Both the position numbers and the translations under genes were made by a program. From an uncultured Parolsenella sp. (GTDB taxonomy: Bacteria; Actinomycetota; Coriobacteriia; Coriobacteriales; Atopobiaceae), in the NCBI RefSeq assembly GCF_934660935.1, contig NZ_CAKUIH010000004.1, positions 123,827 through 187,826 of the forward strand: a stretch of DNA of 64,000 nucleotides, read 5' to 3'. Each line of letters begins with the position of its first letter. Position 1 is the stretch's first letter. The notes under the pieces are model-generated. The model was not told the DNA's origin, searched no databases, and saw only the letters and a program-made list of their open reading frames with translations. Below, piece after piece: positions 37,349 through 45,163 of this stretch.

Positions 37349-38122
37349 CTAGCCCTCCAGCACGTACTTGCGGATGGCCCAGACCGCGCCGTCCTCGTCC
37401 ACGGATGGCGCGATTACGTCCGCCGCAGCCTTCACGTCATCGCTTGCCTGGCCCATGGCCACGCCGATGCCCGCATGGCGCAGCATGTGGATGTCATTGC
37501 CGCCATCGCCGATGGCCATGCACTCGGCCGGCGTGATGCCCAGACGCACGCAGAAGGCGTCAATCGCATCGCCCTTGCCGCAGCCCGCGCTGACGATGTC
37601 GAGGAAGTTAGGAGACCAGCGCACGTTTTCGAGCCCATCTATGCCACCGAGGAGCTCCTCGTCCGCTTCGGGCGCGACGTCGGTCACGATCTGCAGAACG
37701 TTCGCGCAGTCGACATCGTCCCACGAGCGGACCTCATGCCCAGGCTTGTAGCGAAGGGAACGGGCGAGCTCATCCGGGTCGCCGCAGAAGTACAGGGCGT
37801 CCGGCTCCGTGAAGGACGTGGAGAGGCCGCGCTCGCGAAGGCGCTCCACCAGAGCGGCCACGCACTTCTCGGGCATGGGCTTGCTCGAAATGACCTCGCC
37901 AGAGGCCATGAAGCAGTACTCGCCATTGGCGGTGGCATAGCCGTCGAAGTCAAAGCTCGCGTCCATGCCGATGCTGTCCTTATAGCGGCCGGTCACGATG
38001 AACGAGGCCACGCCGCGGCGATGGGCTTCCTCGAGGGCGGCTCTCGTGCTGGGGCGCATATCGGGCGCGTCGAACGGGACGAGCGTGCCATCAATGTCCA
38101 GAAACAGCGCCTTGATTGCCAT
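37349..38122 (-). CDS. HAD-superfamily Cof-type phosphatase
   Basis: A 257-residue Cof/IIB HAD hydrolase of sugar phosphates or similar metabolites. Motif I is FLDIDGTLVPFD, motif II FIVTGR, motif III the lysine in CGKGDAIDAF and motif IV AIGDGGNDIHML. GGAG lies 7 bases before ATG 38122. The C2 cap is at 85-180. The substrate cannot be predicted. Single gene, flanked by palindromic repeats upstream. Confidence 0.9.
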   Translation of the reverse strand: MAIKALFLDIDGTLVPFDAPDMRPSTRAALEEAHRRGVASFIVTGRYKDSIGMDASFDFDGYATANGEYCFMASGEVISSKPMPEKCVAALVERLRERGLSTSFTEPDALYFCGDPDELARSLRYKPGHEVRSWDDVDCANVLQIVTDVAPEADEELLGGIDGLENVRWSPNFLDIVSAGCGKGDAIDAFCVRLGITPAECMAIGDGGNDIHMLRHAGIGVAMGQASDDVKAAADVIAPSVDEDGAVWAIRKYVLEG

Positions 38123-38165
38123 GTGCAACTCCGCTTCTCGCGCATATCCCCTGCCGCCCCACCAA

Positions 38166-38198
38166 AACCTGAAAAAGGGACAGTCCCTTTTTCAGGTT
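38166..38198. repeat. 33-bp perfect GGGACWGTCCC palindrome
   Basis: Arms AACCTGAAAAAGGGAC and GTCCCTTTTTCAGGTT surround one A. It belongs to a family of five in this window, all centred on GGGACWGTCCC. Such palindromes are typical REP elements linked to IS200-like RAYT transposases. Confidence 0.9.
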
Positions 38199-38231
38199 GA
38201 CGGGTGCGGCGAGCCCCGGCCTAGCTTAAAA

Positions 38232-38260
38232 GTTGACAAAGGGACTGTCCCTTTGTCAAC
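38232..38260. repeat. 29-bp GGGACWGTCCC palindrome
   Basis: Arms GTTGACAAAGGGAC and GTCCCTTTGTCAAC around one T. It stands 34 bases from the previous copy, making a pair with two different outer arms. Confidence 0.9.
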
Positions 38261-38293
38261 CCCGCCTGTCGCCCACACCCACTCCGTGCAACG

Positions 38294-38324
38294 AAAAGGG
38301 CCCGAGGCGCAATGCCCCGGGCCC
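38294..38324 (-). terminator. nagB terminator
   Basis: On the minus strand GGGCCCGGGGC pairs with GCCTCGGGCCC (one mismatch) around ATTGC and is followed by TTTTCG. Ends the nagB transcript about 35 bases after its stop. Confidence 0.85.
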
Positions 38325-38358
38325 GGACTTGGCTCTTATCGGCTTGCTTTGACCGATT

Positions 38359-39096
38359 CTAGTACAGACCCTCGCACATCGAGAGCGCGGCATCATCGGC
38401 AACGACAACGCAGTTGGGGTGAAGCTGCAGGATGGATGCCGGGCAGCTGGGCGCGATCGGGCCGAAGCACATGTCATGCACAGCCTGGGCCTTCTTCTCG
38501 CCGTTAGCGACAACGAGAATCATGCGGGAGTACATGATGGTCTGCGTACCCATGGTGTAAGCCTGGCGCGGGACATCCTCCTCCTTCTCGAAGAGGCGGC
38601 TGTTGGCCTGGATAGTGCTCTCCGTCAGGTCGACGCAGTGGGTGCCGGCGCTGAAGTGGTCGTCGGGCTCGTTGAAGCCGATGTGCCCGTTGTTGCCAAT
38701 GCCCAGGAGCTGAAGGTCGGTATAGCCGGCCTCGGCGACGATCTTGTCATACTCGGCGCAGGCAGCGGCGGCATCCGGGTTGGAGCCATCCGGCACGTGA
38801 GTGTTGGCGAGGTCGATGTTGACGTGATCGAACAGGTTGTCACGCATGAAGAAGTGATAGCTCTGCGGGTCATCATGGTCGAGTCCGCGATACTCGTCCA
38901 GGTTGTACGTGCTGACCTCGGAGAAATCGCAGTCGCCGTTCTTGCAGGCCTCAACGAGGTTCTGATAGGTGCCGATGGGCGTGGTACCGGTGGCGAGGCC
39001 GAGCACGCAGTTCGGCTTCAGGATGACCTGAGCGGCGATGATGTTCGCCGCTTTGCGGCTCATGTCCTCGTAATCCTTGGCGTGAATGATCTTCAT
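38359..39096 (-). CDS. nagB: Glucosamine-6-phosphate deaminase
   Basis: A 245-residue isomerase/deaminase that turns glucosamine-6-phosphate into fructose-6-phosphate and ammonia, the last step in amino sugar use. LATGTTPIGTYQNLV binds phosphate, FSEVSTYNLDEYRGL carries the catalytic Asp, and IGNNGHIGFNEP holds the His/Glu pair. Length is normal. The start has AGAAGGGA upstream. No nagA is adjacent. Monocistronic with its own terminator. Confidence 0.95.
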   Translation of the reverse strand: MKIIHAKDYEDMSRKAANIIAAQVILKPNCVLGLATGTTPIGTYQNLVEACKNGDCDFSEVSTYNLDEYRGLDHDDPQSYHFFMRDNLFDHVNIDLANTHVPDGSNPDAAAACAEYDKIVAEAGYTDLQLLGIGNNGHIGFNEPDDHFSAGTHCVDLTESTIQANSRLFEKEEDVPRQAYTMGTQTIMYSRMILVVANGEKKAQAVHDMCFGPIAPSCPASILQLHPNCVVVADDAALSMCEGLY

Positions 39097-39347
39097 GGCG
39101 CGTCCCTTCTCTAACGGGATGGGGTGCTATCCTTTGCGCCCCACCTGCGGCCCGCGTCGGCCGCAACCAACGTGAGACGCGGCCACCAGGGCGAGGTCGC
39201 GCAGCTATGAGGATTTCGCGCCACGTCGAGGCCCCTGCCCGTCCATGGCGGATTGGGGCGTTGCCCCAGGCGCTTCCATGATGAACCGACGTGTCCCAAG
39301 CCTCAAGCAATAATTCGGGGAATGGCAGGAGTTGCCGGCAAAGCTCA

Positions 39348-39386
39348 CAAAAGTTGACAAAGGGACTGTCCCTTTGTCAACTTTTG
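39348..39386. repeat. 39-bp perfect GGGACWGTCCC palindrome
   Basis: Arms CAAAAGTTGACAAAGGGAC and its mirror (39368-39386) around one T. Same outer arm as 38232-38260 but longer. Confidence 0.92.
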
Positions 39387-39393
39387 CAACGCT

Positions 39394-39424
39394 ACCAGAA
39401 AAAGGGACTGTCCCTTTTTCTGGT
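39394..39424. repeat. 31-bp GGGACWGTCCC palindrome followed by T-run
   Basis: Arms ACCAGAAAAAGGGAC and mirror around one T, only 7 bases after the previous one. TTTTTCTA follows on the plus strand, but no rightward gene ends here. Confidence 0.9.
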
Positions 39425-39428
39425 TTTT

Positions 39429-40055
39429 CTAGGCGAGCTGGCGGGCGAGGTCGGCGAGGGCGTGGGCGCGGTGGGAGATGGCGTTCTTCTCCGCGGGCTC
39501 GAGCTCGGCCATGGTGCGGCCTGGGGTGTCGGTAGGCCAGAAGAGCGGGTCGTAACCGAAGCCGTTGACGCCACGCGGCTCGCAGCCAATCATGCCCTCG
39601 CAGTCGCCCTCACCGCAGATGACGGTGCCGTCGGCCTGGATCAGCACAACGCTCGAATGGAAGCGCGCGGTGCGCTCCTCCTCCGGCACGTTCTCCATCT
39701 CGCGCATGAGCTTCTCGTTGTTGCGCTGGTCGTCGCCATGGACGCCAGCCCAGCGGGCGCTCATGATGCCCGGCTCGCCGGACAACGCATCGACGACGAG
39801 GCCAGAGTCGTCAGCCACGGCAGCAAAGCCCGTCTGCTCAAGCGCGGCCTCGGCCTTGATGATGGCGTTCTGCGTGAAGGTGTCCCCGTTTTCCACCGGA
39901 TCGGGGAAATCGCCGAGTTCGCCAAGCGCGTAGAAGGAGACGCCCGGCATGAGTGGGGCAAGGATGGCTTCTATCTCAGTCACCTTGTGGGGATTGCCCG
40001 TGGCGACGACGACGGTCTTTGCGGGGTCAAGCGTGGCGATGTCTACTTTGGCCAT
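39429..40055 (-). CDS. rdgB: dITP/XTP pyrophosphatase (RdgB/HAM1)
   Basis: A 208-residue nucleotide-cleansing enzyme that removes inosine and xanthosine triphosphates. VVATGNPHKVTEIEAIL is the nucleotide-binding N terminus, NAIIKAEAAL and ADDSGLVVDALSGEPGIMSARW the metal-binding centre, and GFGYDPLFWP the closing motif. Follows rph in a murI-rph-rdgB run; the rph-rdgB pairing is widespread among bacteria. Confidence 0.95.
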   Translation of the reverse strand: MAKVDIATLDPAKTVVVATGNPHKVTEIEAILAPLMPGVSFYALGELGDFPDPVENGDTFTQNAIIKAEAALEQTGFAAVADDSGLVVDALSGEPGIMSARWAGVHGDDQRNNEKLMREMENVPEEERTARFHSSVVLIQADGTVICGEGDCEGMIGCEPRGVNGFGYDPLFWPTDTPGRTMAELEPAEKNAISHRAHALADLARQLA

Positions 40056-40157
40056 GGTTGCTCCTTATCGTGTGCGCGTGTAATGGGAAGTGCATCGAGA
40101 ATGGCCGGACCGGCTCGGCGGGCGCGCCACGCAATGGGCGCGCACCCAGCTCATGGC

Positions 40158-40892
40158 CTACGCCGTGAAGCCCGTGACCTCGTTCTGGAGGTCGCACAGG
40201 CGCTTAATGCCAGCCTCGCCCATGTCGAGCAGCTCGTTAAGCTGGGCGCGGGAAAGGGTCGAGCGCTCGCCGGTTCCCTGGATCTCGACGATGCCGCCGT
40301 CCGCGGTCCCCACGAGGTTGAGGTCGACGTCGGCGTGCGAGTCCTCGGGGTAGTCGAGGTCGAGCATCGGCGTGCCAGCGACGACGCCCATGCTGATGGC
40401 AGCAACCTGGCCCGTGAGCGGCAGCCTCTTGATCTTGCCTTGCTCCACGAAGTTCATCAGCGCATCGTGCAGCGCCACCCAACCGCCAGTGATGCTCGCG
40501 GTACGCGTTCCGCCATCCGCCTGGAGGACGTCGCAGTCGACGGTGATGGTGAACTCGCCCAGGTGATCGAGGTCACACACGGCGCGAAGGCTACGGCCGA
40601 TGAGGCGCTCGATCTCCATCGAACGACCCTTGCGGCCCTTGTACTCGCGCTTCGTGCGCGAGCTCGTGGAGGCGGGCAGCATCGCGTACTCCGCGGTGAG
40701 CCAGCCCTTGCGGCTCGCCTTGCGCCACGCAGGCAACGTTTCCTCGATCGTGGCGGTGCACATGACGCGTGTGTCGCCAAACTCCGCGAGGCACGAGCCG
40801 TGGGCGTTCTTCATGACGTCGCGCGTGAGCGTGATGGGGCGCAGCTGGTCGAGGGCGCGGCCCTCGGGCCTGCGCTGCGTGAAGTCCTGCAT
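40158..40892 (-). CDS. rph: Ribonuclease PH
   Basis: A 244-residue phosphorolytic 3'-exonuclease trimming tRNA precursors. RRPEGRALDQLRPITLT is the N terminus, SSRTKREYKGRKGRSMEIERLIGRSLRA holds the phosphate and RNA-binding arginines, and SMGVVAGTPMLDLDYPEDSHADVD the metal/phosphate region. AAGGAG precedes ATG 40892; upstream residues would lie in the murI coupling gap. Between murI and rdgB. Confidence 0.95.
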   Translation of the reverse strand: MQDFTQRRPEGRALDQLRPITLTRDVMKNAHGSCLAEFGDTRVMCTATIEETLPAWRKASRKGWLTAEYAMLPASTSSRTKREYKGRKGRSMEIERLIGRSLRAVCDLDHLGEFTITVDCDVLQADGGTRTASITGGWVALHDALMNFVEQGKIKRLPLTGQVAAISMGVVAGTPMLDLDYPEDSHADVDLNLVGTADGGIVEIQGTGERSTLSRAQLNELLDMGEAGIKRLCDLQNEVTGFTA

Positions 40893-40905
40893 GAGAGTCT
40901 CCTTG

Positions 40906-41865
40906 CTAGTCAACGAGCGACTCGAGCGTGTCTAGCTCGATGTGCTCGATCGAATCGAGCGAATGCCCGAAGATGAACTTACCCGCGACGGCAAACGACG
41001 TGATGTCATCCGAGGTGGTGGCAAAGCGATACTTGGGCTCGCCGCCAGCGCCGAGGTTGGGCGAGGCAGGGTCTGCAAGCTCGCCGCGGCGGCCGAGAAT
41101 CTCCGCCACCTCGCGGGCCGTTTCCTCCGCCGAGCTCACGGTGCGGACGTCCGGGCCAAGGGCACTCGAGATCTCGTGCGCAAGCAGCGGGAAGTGCGTG
41201 CAGCCAAGAACGACCGTGTCGACGCCGCGGCCCAGAAGCGGGGCGACGTTTCTGCGAGCCAGCTCGCGGACCTCCGGTGTGTCGAAGATGCCGACGCTAT
41301 CCATCCAGTCCTCGTGCAGATAGGTGCCCGTAGCGAGCTCGCGCTCGACGAAGTCGACGAACGAACCGGCGGCACTCTGCGTGACGCGCACGCCGGCATC
41401 GAGGTTGTGAATGGCACGCTCATAGGCACCCGAGTCGACCGTGCCCTGCGTGGCGAGCACGCCAACGCGACGCGAGCGGGTCGCCTGAATCGCGGCGCGG
41501 GCGCCCGGCTCAATCACGCCGATGACCGGCACCTTGAGCGTGCGCTGGATGACATCGAGGCCGGCGGCCGTGGCGGTGTTGCACGCGATGACGACGAGCT
41601 TGACGTCGTGGCGCTCGAGCCAGCGGCCGACCTGGCGCACGAACAGGCGAACCTCCGCCTGGGGACGCGGGCCATAGGGGCATCGCTTGGTGTCGCCAAC
41701 GTAATAGATCGACTCGGCGGGGAGAAGCGACGCGATGCAGCGGGCGACGGTGAGGCCGCCAATGCCAGAGTCAAAAATGCCGATGGGCTTGCTGTTCTCA
41801 GAAGCGATGACCGCGTGAGGCGACGTCACGGCCGCGGGGTCGAACCCGTCATCGAGCACGCTCAT
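40906..41865 (-). CDS. murI: Glutamate racemase
   Basis: A 319-residue cofactor-independent racemase supplying D-glutamate for peptidoglycan. Catalytic cysteines sit in VVIACNTATAAG and VVLGCTHFPLL, and the substrate loops are IGIFDSGIGGLTV and KRCPYGPRP. The first 25 residues precede the family core. GGGGAG precedes the ATG. First gene of the murI-rph-rdgB run, just downstream of tRNA-Val. Confidence 0.95.
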   Translation of the reverse strand: MSVLDDGFDPAAVTSPHAVIASENSKPIGIFDSGIGGLTVARCIASLLPAESIYYVGDTKRCPYGPRPQAEVRLFVRQVGRWLERHDVKLVVIACNTATAAGLDVIQRTLKVPVIGVIEPGARAAIQATRSRRVGVLATQGTVDSGAYERAIHNLDAGVRVTQSAAGSFVDFVERELATGTYLHEDWMDSVGIFDTPEVRELARRNVAPLLGRGVDTVVLGCTHFPLLAHEISSALGPDVRTVSSAEETAREVAEILGRRGELADPASPNLGAGGEPKYRFATTSDDITSFAVAGKFIFGHSLDSIEHIELDTLESLVD

Positions 41866-41921
41866 GGACTCGCTCCCCTCTCACCGGGACCGACGGAATC
41901 CGGAGCCGGTGGCGGCATATG

Positions 41922-41950
41922 AAAAAAGGCCGGAGACAATGCCTCCGGCC
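41922..41950 (-). terminator. tRNA-Val terminator
   Basis: GGCCGGAGG and CTCCGGCC pair on the minus strand around CATTGT and are followed by TTTTTTC, 11 bases beyond the tRNA. Confidence 0.93.
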
Positions 41951-41960
41951 TGCGGTTACA

Positions 41961-42036
41961 TGGTGGGCGATGAGGGATTCGAACCCCCGACCTTGTGCGT
42001 GTAAGGCACCTGCGCTAGCCACTGCGCCAATCGCCC
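41961..42036 (-). tRNA. tRNA-Val (anticodon UAC)
   Basis: A 76-base cloverleaf with encoded CCA. Acceptor GGGCGAT pairs with ATCGCCC, the D stem is GCGC, and the anticodon loop CTTACAC gives TAC (reading GTA). The top pair of the anticodon stem is mismatched (G-A). T arm GGTTCGAATCC. Confidence 0.95.
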
Positions 42037-42048
42037 GCAGGCATGGGA

Positions 42049-42059
42049 AGTGTAGCACA
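42049..42059 (-). promoter_or_regulatory. Extended -10 of the tRNA-Val promoter
   Basis: On the minus strand TGTGCTACACT lies 12 bases before the tRNA, nearly identical to the tRNA-Pro -10 (TGTGCTAAACT). The -35 is not clear. Confidence 0.6.
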
Positions 42060-42240
42060 GGGAGAGCCCACGGCTCACTCCACCACGGCATGCCCACGAC
42101 CCGTCATCCCCGCGGCCCGGCCCGAGACGCACGCGTCACCCTTCTACCGCACCCACAACCGTCCCTCCATCGCGCGCCGCGTATACTTGGAATGTTGAAT
42201 ACGCGCCGGCACAGCCCGGCCGCACGTTAGGAGACGTCTC

Positions 42241-43860
42241 ATGACCAGCGCCACCACCCTGCTCGAGCTCTGTGACCTGCTCGATGCCAACGACATTCTC
42301 GTAAGCGGCATTCCCGAGGAGGCGGACGCGAATGTGACTGGAGCCGCCTGCGACTCGCGCTGCGTCCGCAAGGGCAACGTCTTCTTCTGCAAGGGACGCG
42401 CCTTCAAGCCCGCCTTCCTCACCTCTGCCCTCGAGACGGGCGCCGTCGCCTACATCTGCGACCCGAACCACGCCGAGGAGCTCGCTGCCACCGCGCCTTC
42501 CGCGCCTGCGATCGTGACCAGCGACATGCGCCGCGCCATGGCCCTCGTCTCCGCCGCCGCCTTTGGCAGGCCCGACCTCGACGTTCCCCAGGTGGGCATC
42601 ACGGGAACCAAGGGCAAGTCGACCACCGCGTACATGCTGCGCTACATCATCGACGCCGAGAACGGCGACAAGACCTGCGGCATCATCGGCTCCATCGACA
42701 CCTATGACGGCGCGGAGGACATCGAATCCACAAACACCACGCCCGAGGCACCCGACCTCTGGCGCCACCTCGCCAACGCCCGCGAGCATGACCTCTCCGC
42801 CATGGTGATGGAGATCTCGAGCCAGGCGCTCAAGTATGACCGCAGCCTCGGGCTCTCACTCGACGTTGCGGCGTTCCTCAACATCGGCGCGGACCACATC
42901 TCCGCCGTCGAGCACCCCACATTCGAGGATTACTTCGCCAGCAAGCTCAAGATCTTCTCCCAGTGCGACAATGCCGTGATCAACCTCGGCACCGCCCACC
43001 TCGAGCGCGTCCTTGACGCGGCGCGTGCCGCCGGCGTCGAGAGCATCGTCACCGTCTCGACCTCTGGCGCCGATCCCGTCGAGTGCGGCAGCTGCGACAT
43101 GGTCTACCCGGACATCTGGGCGACCGACATCAAGCCCCTGGGCACCCAGCTCACCTTCGTCGCCCACGGCACGGATGCCGCGGAGGAAGACGGCGCGCGC
43201 GTCGAATGGCAGCTCCCCGTCACCATCAACTTCCCCGGCCTCTTCAACGTGGAGAACGCCCTCGTCGCCATCGCCTGCGCCAAGCTGCTCGGCGTAAGCG
43301 ACGCCGCCATCGTGGCGGGCCTCGCCGCCTGTCGCGTTCCCGGCCGCATGGAGCTCATCGGCAAGCCGGATTCCAAGGTGCTCTGCGTCGTCGACTACGC
43401 GCACAACACCCTCTCCTACCAGAAGTTCTTTGCATCCATGACCGAGGAGTTCCCTGGCAGGCGCATCATCGCCCTCATCGGGGCGCCCGGCGGCAAGGCG
43501 TTCGAGCGCCGTGTCGAGCTCCCGCGCGAGGCCGCTCGCTGGGCGTGCCACATCGTCACCACCGAGGAGGACCCGGCGCACGACTCGAACGAGGAGATCT
43601 GCCGCGAGATGGACGGCAACGTGCCCGAGGGCGCCACGCTCGCCGATGGCACTCCCGTGACGCACGAGTACGTGCTCAATCGCGAGGAGGCCGTCGCCCG
43701 CTGCCTCGACGTCGCGCTCGGCTATGAGGAGCCGTCGCTCGTCTGCCTGCTTGGCAAGGGCGACGAGACGCTCATTCACCGCGGTGACGAGTTCCAGACG
43801 ATGGTACCCGACGGCAAGGCATTCGAAAACGCTGCCGCCGCGCGCGGCATCGAGCTCTAG
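42241..43860 (+). CDS. murE: UDP-N-acetylmuramyl-tripeptide synthetase, MurE family
   Basis: A 539-residue Mur ligase that adds the third stem-peptide residue. P-loop GITGTKGKSTTAYML, the central STNTTPEAPDLWRHL and EISSQALKYDR, and the carbamylated-lysine region FASKLKIFSQ are clear. At the site that reads DNPR in diaminopimelate-adding MurE, this protein has TTEEDPAHDSNEE, which lacks the arginine and fits a lysine- or ornithine-type enzyme. That inference rests on one motif. TTAGGAGA precedes the ATG. A HAD gene follows 10 bases later. Confidence 0.88.
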   Translation: MTSATTLLELCDLLDANDILVSGIPEEADANVTGAACDSRCVRKGNVFFCKGRAFKPAFLTSALETGAVAYICDPNHAEELAATAPSAPAIVTSDMRRAMALVSAAAFGRPDLDVPQVGITGTKGKSTTAYMLRYIIDAENGDKTCGIIGSIDTYDGAEDIESTNTTPEAPDLWRHLANAREHDLSAMVMEISSQALKYDRSLGLSLDVAAFLNIGADHISAVEHPTFEDYFASKLKIFSQCDNAVINLGTAHLERVLDAARAAGVESIVTVSTSGADPVECGSCDMVYPDIWATDIKPLGTQLTFVAHGTDAAEEDGARVEWQLPVTINFPGLFNVENALVAIACAKLLGVSDAAIVAGLAACRVPGRMELIGKPDSKVLCVVDYAHNTLSYQKFFASMTEEFPGRRIIALIGAPGGKAFERRVELPREAARWACHIVTTEEDPAHDSNEEICREMDGNVPEGATLADGTPVTHEYVLNREEAVARCLDVALGYEEPSLVCLLGKGDETLIHRGDEFQTMVPDGKAFENAAAARGIEL

Positions 43861-43870
43861 GGGGATGGAC

Positions 43871-44785
43871 ATGGCTGGTTACCTCACGTTTCCGGAGCGT
43901 CCCACCGGCGAGCTTGCCGAGCGCCTGCGCAAGGTCCGCTACGTCATCACGGACGCGGACGGCACCATGTTCACAGGCGCCAAGGCCACAGTGAACTCCG
44001 CCGGGGAGCCTTGCGCAGACCTCGTCCAGACGCTGGTCGAGCTCACGCGCGCCGGCGTCTCCGTCATCCCATGCACCGGCCGCAACCGCGCCATGATCAT
44101 GGAAGACGCCCGCGTGCTGGGATTTCCCGGTTGGATTGCGGAGATGGGCGGCGTGGTGTGCACCAAGCAGGCCAGCCAGCCCGAGTGGCACTACTTCTGC
44201 GGACGCATGCCGTATGCCGAGACCTGCGGCAAGACCCCTCACGACGTGATCTGGGAGACTGGCGTCATCGACGCGATGCTCGAGCGTTGGCCCGGACATC
44301 TCGAGACCTACCACGATAACGGCATCGGTTTCGAATACCGCGAGGTCACCATCGCCATGCGCGGCGACGCGCCCGAGGAGGAGATGCAGGACATGCTCGA
44401 CCACTGCGGTCTGCCCCTGTACCTCTCCGACAACGGCATGGTCGACCACATCTCCGGCGAAACGACACTCGAGGTTGACCGCGCAAACCCCCAGGGCATT
44501 CACACGTACCACATCACGCCGGCCGGCGTGAGTAAGGGCACCGGCATCCTGCGCTTTATCGAGCTCGCGGGCCTGGCTCCCGAGGAGGTTCTCGGCGCGG
44601 GCGACTCCCCGGCAGATTGCGTGATCGCAGACGCCGTGGGCACGTTCCTGTTCATGTGCAACGGCCTGGGCCACGACCGCGCGAAGGAGGAGATCGCCGC
44701 CCGCGACAACATCCTCGTCTCTACGAAGCGCTCGACCGACGGCTGGGTCGCCGCCATGCGCGGCCTGCTCGCCGCGAAGGAGTAG
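43871..44785 (+). CDS. HAD-family phosphatase downstream of murE
   Basis: A 304-residue HAD hydrolase of the Cof/IIB kind: motif I YVITDADGTMFTG, motif II VIPCTGRNRAM, motif III lysine in GVSKGTGILRFI, motif IV GAGDSPADCVIAD. The insertion between motifs II and III is large. ATG 43871 was preferred to 43865 because AGGGGG lies at better distance. Substrate unknown; co-transcription with murE suggests a cell-wall metabolite or housekeeping role, which is inference. Confidence 0.88.
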   Translation: MAGYLTFPERPTGELAERLRKVRYVITDADGTMFTGAKATVNSAGEPCADLVQTLVELTRAGVSVIPCTGRNRAMIMEDARVLGFPGWIAEMGGVVCTKQASQPEWHYFCGRMPYAETCGKTPHDVIWETGVIDAMLERWPGHLETYHDNGIGFEYREVTIAMRGDAPEEEMQDMLDHCGLPLYLSDNGMVDHISGETTLEVDRANPQGIHTYHITPAGVSKGTGILRFIELAGLAPEEVLGAGDSPADCVIADAVGTFLFMCNGLGHDRAKEEIAARDNILVSTKRSTDGWVAAMRGLLAAKE

Positions 44786-44824
44786 CTACCCGCGCGCGAT
44801 CGCGGGTCCGCGCGCATCAGACGC

Positions 44825-44892
44825 CAACGCCTACCTCTTGTAAGGAATCCGGCCCGATTCTGGCCCCAAACCCTTACAAGAGGTAGGCGTTG
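44825..44892. repeat. Perfect 21-bp inverted repeat with 26-base loop
   Basis: CAACGCCTACCTCTTGTAAG plus G at 44825-44845 is mirrored exactly at 44872-44892. The loop is GC-rich. No T-run follows, so it is either a two-way terminator for murE-HAD and the alcohol dehydrogenase gene or a repeat element. Confidence 0.9.
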
Positions 44893-44901
44893 TGCTTTGC
44901 G

Positions 44902-44970
44902 GCGACTCGGCGCCGGCAAGCCCGCGGTCCCCGTTCTGCCGCGACTCGGCGACGGCGAGCCCGCGGTCCC
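44902..44970. repeat. 39-bp-period tandem repeat
   Basis: GCGACTCGGCGCCGGCAAGC at 44902 and GCGACTCGGCGACGGCGAGC at 44941 start the two copies, each ending in CCCGCGGTCCC. Confidence 0.8.
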
Positions 44971-45163
44971 GCCCCGCGGCCCCGCGGCGCGCCGGCGCGG
45001 TGCCGCAGCTGACACGGAGCGCTCGCGGCCGGCACGCGTCCCGGGACATGAGAAGGCCCGGGACGGGCATCGCGGGGCAAGCCATCCGCCGCGCATAGCG
45101 TGGGGAGCCTTGCGTGCGACGCCGTACCGGGCCTCACTCAAGCCAGTTCGCTAGGAAGCGAAA

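Larger units (their letters stand above)
39097..39428. other. Intergenic region between nagB and rdgB
   Basis: Over 330 bases including the nagB promoter region and two large palindromes (39348-39386 and 39394-39424). No gene seen. Confidence 0.55.
44786..45163. other. GC-rich repeat-bearing intergenic region
   Basis: Some 380 bases without a gene, between two convergent genes. It contains a 21-bp inverted repeat (44825-44892), a 39-bp tandem repeat (44902-44970) and an 8-bp hairpin (45038-45064). Confidence 0.6.

Noticed and set aside
39348..39424. Palindromes as ordinary transcription terminators
   Set aside because: They are loopless perfect palindromes with a shared GGGACWGTCCC centre and occur in pairs where no transcript ends in the right direction; REP-type repeats fit better.
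45038..45064. Terminator GTCCCGGG/CCCGGGAC
   Set aside because: Short stem, 11-base loop and no T-run on either strand; not enough to call.
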